Origin: Jeotgalibacillus marinus
GTDB lineage: Bacteria > Bacillota > Bacilli > Bacillales > Jeotgalibacillaceae
Direction: 5' to 3'
DNA: 64,000 bases
Assembly (NCBI RefSeq): GCF_040801915.1
Contig: NZ_JBFMIA010000006.1
Span: 104,970-168,969 of the forward strand
Shown here: in pieces, positions 43,640 to 51,206 of the stretch
Layout: each line of letters begins with the position of its first letter
Position numbering within the stretch: position 1 is the first letter of the stretch
Translations under genes and position numbers: made by a program
Notes under the pieces: generated by a model
The model's database searches: none
What the model saw: only the letters and a program-made list of their open reading frames with translations
What the model was told of the DNA's origin: nothing

Positions 43640-45175
43640 ATGCAAAATACCCATATGATTGGCGTGGACATTGGCACGACGAGTACAAAAGCCGTCGTGT
43701 TTAAAATAAATGGTGAATTCGTAGCAAGAGAAAATATTGAATACCCTTTATATACACCGAATCCAGAAACAGCAGAGCAAGATCCAGATCAAATTTTTGA
43801 AGCTGTACAGGAAGCGATTCGGTCAAGTATTGAACAAAGCGGGTTATCACCGGAAGCGATTGCGTTTGTTTCATTTAGCTCAGCCATGCACAGTGTGATT
43901 GCGGTTGATCGATCTGGGAGACCACTCACTCGATCAATCACATGGGCAGATAATCGTAGTAATGACTATGCTAAAAAAATAAAAGAAACAACGGGTCATA
44001 ACATTTATATGCGTACTGGAACACCGATTCATCCCATGTCACCTTTAGCTAAACTTGCGTGGCTTCATGGAGAAAACCCTGAATTGTGTAAGCGAGCAGC
44101 AAAATTCATTTCAATAAAAGAATATGTATTTTATAAGCTGTTTGGAAAATATGAAGTGGATTACTCCATTGCTTCAGCGACTGGGATGTTTAATTTAGAA
44201 GCGTTGGATTGGGATGAGGAAGCACTTGAAGTAGCGGGTGTGTCTCGTGATAAGCTTTCTGATCCTGTCTCAACAACTCACTCCATTCAAGGCATGTCCC
44301 TTGAATATGCATCTGAAATGGGGTTGCTACCTGAAACAACCTTTTATCTAGGTGCAAGTGATGGTGTATTATCAAATTTAGGTGTAAATGCAATTGAAAA
44401 AGGGTCGGTGGCTGTTACGATCGGAACAAGTGGTGCTATTCGTACCGTAACGAATAAACCAGTGACAGATCCAAAGGGGCGAATTTTTTGTTATGCATTG
44501 ACGGAAAATCATTGGGTTATTGGTGGTCCTGTTAATAATGGCGGACTGATTTTAAGATGGTTGCGAGATGAATTGTGCCAAGATGTTATGAAGGATGCAC
44601 AGGTACTCGGACGAAATGCGTACGATTTATTAACGGAAATGGCAGATCAAGTTCCACCTGGTGCTCAAGGGGTTATTTTTCATCCTTATATGGCAGGGGA
44701 AAGAGCACCGATTTGGAATGCGAATGCACGTGGGTCATTTTTTGGTTTAGGGATGAATCATAAAAAAGAAGATATGGTCCGTGCTGTTTTAGAAGGTATT
44801 TTGTTTAACCTATACAGCGTTTTGCTTGCGCTTGAGGAATTAATTGGCGAACCAACGCGCATTCAAGCAACGGGCGGTTTTGCTCAATCAGCAATTTGGA
44901 GACAAATGCTGGCAGACATATTTAATCAAGAGGTAGTGGTACCAGAAAGTTTTGAGAGTTCATGCTTTGGTGCGTGTGTGCTCGGTTTATATGCTTCAGG
45001 AGAAATGGAGAGACTCGAGGATGTCAGTCAGCTTGTTGGAGCAGTGCATACCCATCAACCAACAGAAGAAGCTGCATTGACATATCAAAAGGTCATACCG
45101 ATGTTTATTCGTCTTTCTCGTCTATTTTCTGAAGAATATGAGGAAATGGCTAAGTTGCAGCGGAATTTAAGATAA
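43640..45175 (+). CDS. gntK: Gluconokinase GntK (FGGY family)
   Basis: 511 residues. FGGY carbohydrate kinase: phosphate-1 motif GVDIGTTSTKAVVF at the N terminus, TWADNRS, SDGVLSNLGVNAIEKGSVAVTIGTSG region, and the C-terminal signature ATGGFAQSAIWRQMLADIFN. It phosphorylates gluconate to 6-phosphogluconate, the substrate of the broken dehydrogenase upstream. ATG 43640 follows TAGGAGGAC. Confidence 0.92.
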   Translation: MQNTHMIGVDIGTTSTKAVVFKINGEFVARENIEYPLYTPNPETAEQDPDQIFEAVQEAIRSSIEQSGLSPEAIAFVSFSSAMHSVIAVDRSGRPLTRSITWADNRSNDYAKKIKETTGHNIYMRTGTPIHPMSPLAKLAWLHGENPELCKRAAKFISIKEYVFYKLFGKYEVDYSIASATGMFNLEALDWDEEALEVAGVSRDKLSDPVSTTHSIQGMSLEYASEMGLLPETTFYLGASDGVLSNLGVNAIEKGSVAVTIGTSGAIRTVTNKPVTDPKGRIFCYALTENHWVIGGPVNNGGLILRWLRDELCQDVMKDAQVLGRNAYDLLTEMADQVPPGAQGVIFHPYMAGERAPIWNANARGSFFGLGMNHKKEDMVRAVLEGILFNLYSVLLALEELIGEPTRIQATGGFAQSAIWRQMLADIFNQEVVVPESFESSCFGACVLGLYASGEMERLEDVSQLVGAVHTHQPTEEAALTYQKVIPMFIRLSRLFSEEYEEMAKLQRNLR

Positions 45176-45206
45176 AAATGGGGCTGCCTGGGGCCCTATT
45201 TTTAAA
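45174..45206 (+). terminator. Terminator after gntK
   Basis: AAAAATGGGGC pairs with GCCCTATTTTT, T-run at the end. Confidence 0.65.
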
Positions 45207-45361
45207 AATAGGTTTAATAGTATTAAGGGTGAAAAACCCTTACTCCGCTTATTCAGCTTCCATTTTTTCTAGCATTTCTGTAACAAATAACACATCCTTT
45301 TCATTTCTCTATTCTATGGTATGATAGATTCAGCCAATTTCAAAATGATTAGGTGGGGCAC

Positions 45362-45622
45362 ATGGATATAAAAGAGATGAATCTTAAATTAATTGCAATA
45401 TTACAAGAGTGGGATCCGTTCAATGTGGGGGAAGAAGCATATGATACGGAAATTGTAGACGTCGTTCAAGCAATACACAACCTGCATCACCCATCCGACT
45501 TAGCCAAACGAATTCAAACGATTTATGAATTTTCATACGAGCAATGGATTCCACTACAAGACTGCACAAAAATTTCCTATAAACTTTTAGCAGTGAAAAT
45601 GGATGCGGTTTGTAGTTTATAA
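45362..45622 (+). CDS. yugE: YugE family protein (DUF1871)
   Basis: 86 residues, the length of the B. subtilis protein. LIAILQEWDPFNVGEEAYDT then EIVDVVQAIHNLHHPSDLAK is the DUF1871 signature. Cytoplasmic, helical, function unknown. ATG 45362 follows AGGTGGGG. Confidence 0.85.
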   Translation: MDIKEMNLKLIAILQEWDPFNVGEEAYDTEIVDVVQAIHNLHHPSDLAKRIQTIYEFSYEQWIPLQDCTKISYKLLAVKMDAVCSL

Positions 45623-45708
45623 CAAAAGCGCAAGCAGCTGCCCGGTGTAGCTGGATGAAAATACTCTATTTAGAGTAAACAATATAGTAAATGATATTTA
45701 AACCATAA

Positions 45709-45749
45709 ACAAAAGCGGTTGCCTATACATTAGGCAACCGCTTTTGTTT
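45709..45749. terminator. Terminator of the second NSS gene
   Basis: ACAAAAGCGGTTGCCTA and TAGGCAACCGCTTTTGT form a perfect 17-bp stem, usable in both directions. Confidence 0.85.
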
Positions 45750-45751
45750 AA

Positions 45752-47092
45752 TTAGATTAGTTTAAATGATTGTAGAAATATCATCAATATCGCGAGTGGA
45801 ACAAAAACTTTAATTAAAAAGTACCAAACCGTCATCCAAGGTTTGGGCCCGCTAGAGCCTTTGCTTAACTCTGTGAAAACATCTTCCTTTTTCAGTTGGA
45901 AACTGACAAATAAGCTGATCAACAAAGCACCAAGAGGGAGACCAAAGCTACTCGTAATGTAGTCAGCAAAATCAAAGATTACATACCCCATAATGGTAAC
46001 GTCCGTTAACACGCCAAAAGAAAGAGCACTTGGAATCCCAATAGCGAAAATAAGAGAACCTGCGATCCACGTATACTGTTTGCGTTTGCGATCGTTTCCT
46101 CTTGAAAAGGATGCAACGACCATCTCGAGTACGGAGAATGCTGAAGTCAAAGTCGCAAATAGCAGAAGTACCAAAAATACAAACATAAAAACGCCGCCAA
46201 ATACCAACTCATTAAAAACAGCAGGCAACACAACAAACACAAGTCCTGGGCCTTCATTAGGTTCAAAACCTAGTGCAAAAACAGCTGGAAAAATTACAAG
46301 TCCTGCTAAAATAGAAATAATAATATTTAAGGAAGCGACAGACAACGCTGATCGTCCAAGATTTTCTTTATCACTTAAATAAGATGAATAAGTAATCATT
46401 ACAGCTAGACCAACACTTAGTGCAAAAAAGGCTTGTCCAAGTGCGAGCAGCATTGTTTCTCCGCTAAAGTAACTCCAGTCTGGAATAAATAAAAATTCCA
46501 AACCTTCTGAAGCCCCTTCTAATGTCATCGAACGAATCGCAAGTACAACAAACAAAATTAAAAGTGCGGGCATCATAAATGTACTCGCTTTTTCAATGCC
46601 TTTTTGAATGCCTCCTTGTACAATCAAGATCGTTATAAGCATAAAGATCAGTTGGGCAAGGAGCACTTCAACAGGGTTAGCGATAATGGAATCAAACAAA
46701 GCTCCATATTCCCCCTGTGTTAAACCACTCAATCCACCTGTAACACTGCGTGCAAGGTAAGACAGTATCCACCCTCCAACAACACTATAAAAAGATAAAA
46801 TAATAATGGCAATGATTGTCCCGAAGATTCCAATTACAGACCAAGGAGTAGAAGGTGCTAACTTTTTAAACGTACTAATTGCATCGGTCTTTCCTTTTCG
46901 GCCAATCACGAATTCAGCAAGTAAAATCGGTCCTGAAATAACAACTGTAAATAAAATGAAAAAGAGCAAAAAGATACTACCACCGTTTGCGCCGGCCGTG
47001 TATGGGAACTTCCAGATTGCGCCCAGACCAATCGCAGATCCTGCCGCGGCCAAAACGAATCCCAATTTTGTAGACCATTGTTGGTTATTCAT
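45752..47092 (-). CDS. NSS (SNF) family sodium-dependent transporter
   Basis: 446 residues, 11-12 helices, shorter than the MetP-like paralogue at 6506. GFVLAAAGSAIGLGAIWKFP is the NSS signature (GAIWKF instead of GNIWRF), and FFALSVGLAVMITYSSYL the TM6/7 region. This GAIWKF branch is YocR/YodF-like. No MetS partner gene follows. Substrate probably an amino acid, unproven. A pair of Spo0A-like boxes lies just upstream. Confidence 0.88.
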   Translation of the reverse strand: MNNQQWSTKLGFVLAAAGSAIGLGAIWKFPYTAGANGGSIFLLFFILFTVVISGPILLAEFVIGRKGKTDAISTFKKLAPSTPWSVIGIFGTIIAIIILSFYSVVGGWILSYLARSVTGGLSGLTQGEYGALFDSIIANPVEVLLAQLIFMLITILIVQGGIQKGIEKASTFMMPALLILFVVLAIRSMTLEGASEGLEFLFIPDWSYFSGETMLLALGQAFFALSVGLAVMITYSSYLSDKENLGRSALSVASLNIIISILAGLVIFPAVFALGFEPNEGPGLVFVVLPAVFNELVFGGVFMFVFLVLLLFATLTSAFSVLEMVVASFSRGNDRKRKQYTWIAGSLIFAIGIPSALSFGVLTDVTIMGYVIFDFADYITSSFGLPLGALLISLFVSFQLKKEDVFTELSKGSSGPKPWMTVWYFLIKVFVPLAILMIFLQSFKLI

Positions 47093-47144
47093 AAGGTCAT
47101 TCTTCCTTTCGTTTTCTGATGATTTGTAAATCCTACTATAATTT

Positions 47145-47184
47145 TGTCGAAATATAAAGAATAAAATTTATATTTGTCGAAAAT
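47145..47184 (+). promoter_or_regulatory. Two TTTGTCGAAA boxes exactly 30 bp apart (Spo0A-box-like)
   Basis: TTTGTCGAAA occurs at 47145-47154 and 47175-47184 as direct repeats on the same helix face, between the divergent NSS gene and the sigma-like gene. The core TGTCGAA matches the Spo0A box. Control of one or both genes at the onset of sporulation is possible. Confidence 0.45.
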
Positions 47185-47271
47185 ATTATTATCTCCCTTT
47201 TTATATAACGACATTACTGGAAGATTTAGCGATATAATTACACATAGAGAATGAAGAGGAGAGGGGTTAGC

Positions 47272-49470
47272 ATGGATGGCAATAGGCCTACACAACAATC
47301 AAAAGAAGAAATTTGGTACGAGTCTGTAGAATTCATCGAACAGCACGTACCACGAATTGAACATTTTTTTATTCAATTAGGAACTTCTAAAGAAGACATT
47401 CCACAGTTAGTGTGTGCTGTTTTTGAAAAATATAAGCAACAATCGACCGATTCTACGAAAGCTCCATCTATCGATCATTTTTACCAAATAGCATTTGCGG
47501 TCCATAAGAAGGAAGAAGAAACACGGGAATTAGAGCAAGAAGGTCGTATTCACGAAGAACGACTGTTTGTCTATGCAGAAGATCAACAGCTACATGATGC
47601 GATTCAATTACTTCCTTTAAACGAACGAGCCATCATCATTCTTACTTTCTTTCATTCTTTAAATGAGATTGAAATAAGTAAAGTTGTGTCTTTAAGCTGT
47701 GAGGAAATTACGAGTGAGTTGAAAGTTTCTTGGCGGAAATTGACAAAAATCTTGTCCGATCAAGAAGGGGCAGATTTAACCGAAGAGCAAGTGGGAAAAT
47801 GGATGTCTTTTCTGGATGCATCCTATTCCAAGATGCAATTAATCTCATCGCCAAACGCAATTAACGAGCAGTTAAACAAAGAACATCAACCGTCTGTTCA
47901 ACAAGTGAAAAAATACCAATCTAAATTTTTTTGGCTAGCTGTTGCTGCACCAATCGTTCTTACAGTGGGGCTTGCATTTTTGATTCCGACTGGTGAACAG
48001 GAAGCAGCGGGCGAAGGTGACGGTCGCGGAACGGAAGAAGAGAATATAGAAGAAGGTTTAGCAGCATTGGATCAAGCGTTTGAGGCCAGGTTGCCACAAC
48101 TAGCAGAAGACCTTGGGCTATCGGTAGAAGAATTAAATGAGCTTACATTTGTTATTGACCAAAAAATGTGGCTTGAAGATGTTAAAGAAATGATCGAATC
48201 AGAAGAAGCTCTAGAAGTTCGAGGGCATTTTGCTGATTTTGATTTGGATGCATATGCAGAAGACATACTTGCACAGCTAGTTCCTCCATTAGAGTTTCTT
48301 AGCTTTGAATACAATGAAACGAAGAAGTATACAGATGATATTACATTAGCTGATTCTGATCTCCTTGCTTATAACTATCTATACCGTATCAACGGGTTGA
48401 GCGGGGTGTATAATCAAAAACTAAACGAGTATCAAATAGAGTTTGGCGAATTGAAAGGGCAACCATTTACGGATGAATCGTTGCCAAAAGAAATCGAAGG
48501 GTTTTTAGATAAAATTCATCAAAATGGGTTTGTGTATACATTTATAACTTCAACTGAAACATTCGAAGTGAAGCTAGGTGGAGAGTACTTCAATAATCAA
48601 ATCAGTGTTTTAGACCCTCTTTACCAAAATTATTTGCAAGATCGTCCATCCTTGCCGTTCGTAATAGGCGAAGACATGCAAATGAGTTATTCCGATGCGA
48701 CTGAAACGCTTATTAAAGCAGAGCAGTGGCTAAAGGATATAGAAAAAGGAACGAGCGAAAATATGTGGAATGAAATACGGTTGATGCCAGTATTTAATGA
48801 GTTAGCAATGCAACATAGAGAGCTGTTAACACGATTTATTCTTGGTTCATTTAAGGATCCAGTATTTCAAGAAGGTTTACTAAGGCAAGAGGTGAAACAA
48901 GCATGGGAAACAGTGATTAAGACAGAGAATGCAGATGAGTATGAAACGACTTCGATTGTCAACGAACATTATGAAAAACTAGCGGAGACGGACTTCACTG
49001 AGATAAGGGATTGGTATGATCGAAATAAGGTAGTTGAAACTACATATGATTCACAAGCCTGGTATGATCCTTTTCAGAATTTCACGATTCCTCTTGAAAA
49101 TGAGGTATCAGACATTTTTACACAATACCAACAGGAAAATGACGTTGAAATACTTAAACAACTTTCAGCTCATGAAGTTGTTCAATTTTACTTACATGCT
49201 ATCTTTCTTGGGGATATAGGAACTGCCTTTTCGCTATTGGCTGACACAGAAGACAGACCGAGTGAAGAGCAATTTATTGCCGAGATAGAAAGAGAATCTC
49301 TATACACTCAAGATTTTAGTGAACTAGGTCACGTATCAATTAATTATGAAGACGAAGAGTATCTCTTAGTATCAGTGGGATTCGTATCAGGGTATATATT
49401 TCAAATAATGATAAGTGATGAGGGTGAAGTATACAAAGTGGTTTATGATCAAGGACATTTCTTAGAATGA
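47272..49470 (+). CDS. Sigma-70-like cytoplasmic domain fused to a membrane anchor and large extracytoplasmic domain
   Basis: 732 residues. Residues 20-60 (HFFIQLGTSKEDIPQLVCAV then FEKYKQQ) resemble ECF sigma region 2. Residues 107-160 (LHDAIQLLPLNERAIIILTF then SLNEIEISKVVSLSCEEITS) resemble sigma region 4 with its helix-turn-helix. A single transmembrane helix follows (about 219-239, FFWLAVAAPIVLTVGLAFLI), then roughly 490 acidic residues outside. The last 90 residues (VQFYLHAIFLGDIGTAFSLL onward) look like an NTF2-like domain. ATG 47272 after GAGGAGAGGGG. The gene stands alone. This may be a membrane-bound transcription regulator or a sigma-derived sensor; no named family was recognised. 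Confidence 0.75.
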   Translation: MDGNRPTQQSKEEIWYESVEFIEQHVPRIEHFFIQLGTSKEDIPQLVCAVFEKYKQQSTDSTKAPSIDHFYQIAFAVHKKEEETRELEQEGRIHEERLFVYAEDQQLHDAIQLLPLNERAIIILTFFHSLNEIEISKVVSLSCEEITSELKVSWRKLTKILSDQEGADLTEEQVGKWMSFLDASYSKMQLISSPNAINEQLNKEHQPSVQQVKKYQSKFFWLAVAAPIVLTVGLAFLIPTGEQEAAGEGDGRGTEEENIEEGLAALDQAFEARLPQLAEDLGLSVEELNELTFVIDQKMWLEDVKEMIESEEALEVRGHFADFDLDAYAEDILAQLVPPLEFLSFEYNETKKYTDDITLADSDLLAYNYLYRINGLSGVYNQKLNEYQIEFGELKGQPFTDESLPKEIEGFLDKIHQNGFVYTFITSTETFEVKLGGEYFNNQISVLDPLYQNYLQDRPSLPFVIGEDMQMSYSDATETLIKAEQWLKDIEKGTSENMWNEIRLMPVFNELAMQHRELLTRFILGSFKDPVFQEGLLRQEVKQAWETVIKTENADEYETTSIVNEHYEKLAETDFTEIRDWYDRNKVVETTYDSQAWYDPFQNFTIPLENEVSDIFTQYQQENDVEILKQLSAHEVVQFYLHAIFLGDIGTAFSLLADTEDRPSEEQFIAEIERESLYTQDFSELGHVSINYEDEEYLLVSVGFVSGYIFQIMISDEGEVYKVVYDQGHFLE

Positions 49471-49476
49471 TATTTC

Positions 49477-49595
49477 TGCAGCCTGATTCCTAAATTCATA
49501 GGGGATCGGGTTGTTTGATTTTTACAGGAAACGTTATGGTTATAGAAACTCTGAACTGCATATTTAACTTCTTCAGCTGAACGGAAGCGTATGGT
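49477..49595 (-). mobile_element. IS3-family transposase C-terminal relic (copy A)
   Basis: Minus-strand translation gives RFRSAEEVKYAVQSFYNHNV then, after a frame change, PYEFRNQAA, the degenerate end of an IS3-type OrfB. It repeats the sequence at 50314-50440 with scattered substitutions and a 12-base deletion, in the same orientation. Confidence 0.7.
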
Positions 49596-49657
49596 GTAAA
49601 CACAAGATAGATGGCATATTTTCTGAAAATCGAAATAGGTTAGAAGGAGATTTCCAA

Positions 49658-49699
49658 ATGGAATCTAAATCTGTTTTTGGAGGTGGAACTAAATCATGA
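49658..49699 (+). CDS. 13-codon leader frame coupled to the next gene
   Basis: MESKSVFGGGTKS with a strong AAGGAGAT site eight bases before its ATG. Its TGA stop overlaps the ATG of the next gene (ATGA), and the next gene's GGAGGTGG lies inside it. Possibly a translational coupling leader, or chance. Confidence 0.35.
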   Translation: MESKSVFGGGTKS

Positions 49700-49959
49700 G
49701 TGATTTTCTGAAAAATTGTAAGGAGTGTTGTTTAGCCCTTGGTTTAGCTGTTTTCGGAGGTTTATTTTTAATACCTATTTCATTATCCTTAGTTGTAGCG
49801 GCAGCTCTTAACGAAATCGGTGGTGGAGGAGCACAAGAAACAGCTGCGATTATTATACTTATTGTTGTATTGATTATCGTGATAGTTGTTTTGGTACTTC
49901 TGGTATTACTAGCCGCTACTCTTATTAAAGTGGCTAAGAAAGCTTGTTGTGTTAAATAA
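49696..49959 (+). CDS. Small two-helix membrane protein with CKECC motif
   Basis: 87 residues. It starts MSDFLKNCKECCLALGLAVF, so a Cys cluster sits at the entry to the first helix, followed by a Gly-rich turn and a long Ile/Val/Leu helix, ending in KVAKKACCVK. Same architecture as the protein at 2968-3225 and each module at 21826-22482. Two-gene cluster with the 44-residue gene 38 bases downstream. Bracketed by IS3 relics, suggesting acquisition. Function unknown. Confidence 0.65.
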   Translation: MSDFLKNCKECCLALGLAVFGGLFLIPISLSLVVAAALNEIGGGGAQETAAIIILIVVLIIVIVVLVLLVLLAATLIKVAKKACCVK

Positions 49960-49997
49960 AAAGTGTGAATTTTTAATGTATGTGAGGAGGAGAGGTT

Positions 49998-50132
49998 TTG
50001 AGTGATAATCAGTCTTCAATGAAAGAGTGTACCGAACATTTAAGCACTACAATCATTGTTGCAGCAATTGCTGGTAGTTCAGTTGTTGGTGGCTTGTTTC
50101 TGGTGACTTTATTAATACAGTTCATTGTTTGA
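49998..50132 (+). CDS. 44-residue single-helix membrane peptide
   Basis: TTG start preceded by a near-perfect GAGGAGGAGAGG. It reads LSDNQSSMKECTEHLSTTII then VAAIAGSSVVGGLFLVTLLI, a short polar N terminus with one Cys and a single Gly-rich helix. It resembles holin-like or toxin-like peptides only in size. Probably co-expressed with the CKECC gene before it. Confidence 0.55.
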   Translation: MSDNQSSMKECTEHLSTTIIVAAIAGSSVVGGLFLVTLLIQFIV

Positions 50133-50268
50133 CATAATGAAGGTTTGATAACGAAAAACTTCCTGTTCTAAGTACTATGACTTTTAATTAAAGAATACTT
50201 TAGAAGGAAAATTAAACTCAAGACAATAATTTCAGGTTTTTGATGAAACTTTTGATTAAGACCATTTC

Positions 50269-50514
50269 TTGAAGTGCTCCCTGTCAAGTAGACAGGAATT
50301 TAAAAAGCCATACTAAGCAGCCTGATTCCTAAATTCATAGGGGATCAGGTTGTTTGATTTTTATTGGAAACGTTGATGTTATAGAAACGAATATACTTCT
50401 GAACTGCATTCTTAACTTCTTCGGCGGAACGGAATCGAAAGAGGTTAAAACATTCTGATTTGAAGTGGCTAAAAAAGTTTTCATTGCACGCATAATCCCA
50501 ACAGTTTTACTTTC
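50269..50514 (-). mobile_element. IS3-family element 3' end: transposase C terminus plus terminal repeat (copy B)
   Basis: Minus-strand translation gives CWDYACNENFFSHFKSECFN then LFRFRSAEEVKNAVQKYIRF and, in another frame, PYEFRNQAA. These are the conserved C-terminal motifs of IS3-type OrfB, including the ENFFSHLKSE-type catalytic Glu block. TTGAAGTGCTCCCTGTCAAG followed by TAGACAGG at 50269-50296 looks like the element's terminal repeat. Frameshifted and truncated, so inactive. Confidence 0.75.
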
Positions 50515-50706
50515 TGGAATTTTCTGTCTGATATAGGGAGATTATATCAACTTTTGGCAGGTTTTTTTAGAGTGCCAATTGGATCGGTAAAATATCCTTA
50601 TATTGGATGTTCAATAACAAAACAATTTTTGAATTATCTTGTCTCTTATGATATAATCAATAATTGCGTGTAAACGATAAAATAATATATAACAGGAGAT
50701 GTTCCC

Positions 50707-51093
50707 ATGTCTACAAATTTCGAAGCAGGACAAGAGCTTAAAGGTAAAGTAACTGGCATTCAGCCATACGGTGCATTTGTTGCGCTTGACGAGAATACAC
50801 AAGGTTTAGTTCACATTTCTGAAATCACTCACGGTTACGTAAGTGATGTAAGTGAGCACCTTACAGTAGGACAAGAAGTTAATATTAAAATTCTTTCAGT
50901 TGACGAGAAAGCTGGAAAATTCAGCCTTTCAATCCGTGCTACTGAAGAAGCTCCAGAAGTTAAGCCGCAGGCTCGTAAAGAACGCCGTCAAGCTCCTTCA
51001 AAAGCTGTCTCTCACACAGAAGATACAACTGGCTTCAACAGCCTAAAAGACAAGCTTCAAGATTGGATCGACCAATCTGATATGAAACGATAA
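50707..51093 (+). CDS. yugI: S1-domain RNA-binding protein YugI (general stress protein 13)
   Basis: 128 residues. One S1 domain: GKVTGIQPYGAFVALDENTQ, GLVHISEITHGYVSDVSEHL and VGQEVNIKILSVDEKAGKFS. A basic tail with KERRQAPSK follows, then a short helix. Binds ribosomes or RNA in B. subtilis. ACAGGAGATG precedes the ATG. Confidence 0.93.
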   Translation: MSTNFEAGQELKGKVTGIQPYGAFVALDENTQGLVHISEITHGYVSDVSEHLTVGQEVNIKILSVDEKAGKFSLSIRATEEAPEVKPQARKERRQAPSKAVSHTEDTTGFNSLKDKLQDWIDQSDMKR

Positions 51094-51104
51094 AAACAAA
51101 CGTA

Positions 51105-51185
51105 TGAGCCTAAGCCTTCACAGCCGTAGGAGGAGGGAGGCATCCCACCTCAGCGGCAGGATCACTTACGATCCGTGAGGCTGCT
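51105..51185. repeat. Second copy of the dispersed intergenic repeat (inverted)
   Basis: Contains GAGCCTAAGCC, GGAGGAGGGAGG and GGATCACTTACG, matching in inverted orientation the CGTAAGTGATCC core and CCCTCCTC block of the element at 37333-37484. Lies between yugI and the RocR-like gene. Confidence 0.5.
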
Positions 51186-51206
51186 CTTTTGAAAAGTCCG
51201 GACACC

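Noticed and set aside
45629..45685. Repeat-like GCGCAAGC...GTAGCTGGAT stretch and TACTCTATTTAGAGTA palindrome after yugE
   Set aside because: Too short and imperfect to tie to the dispersed repeat; the palindrome has no clear context.
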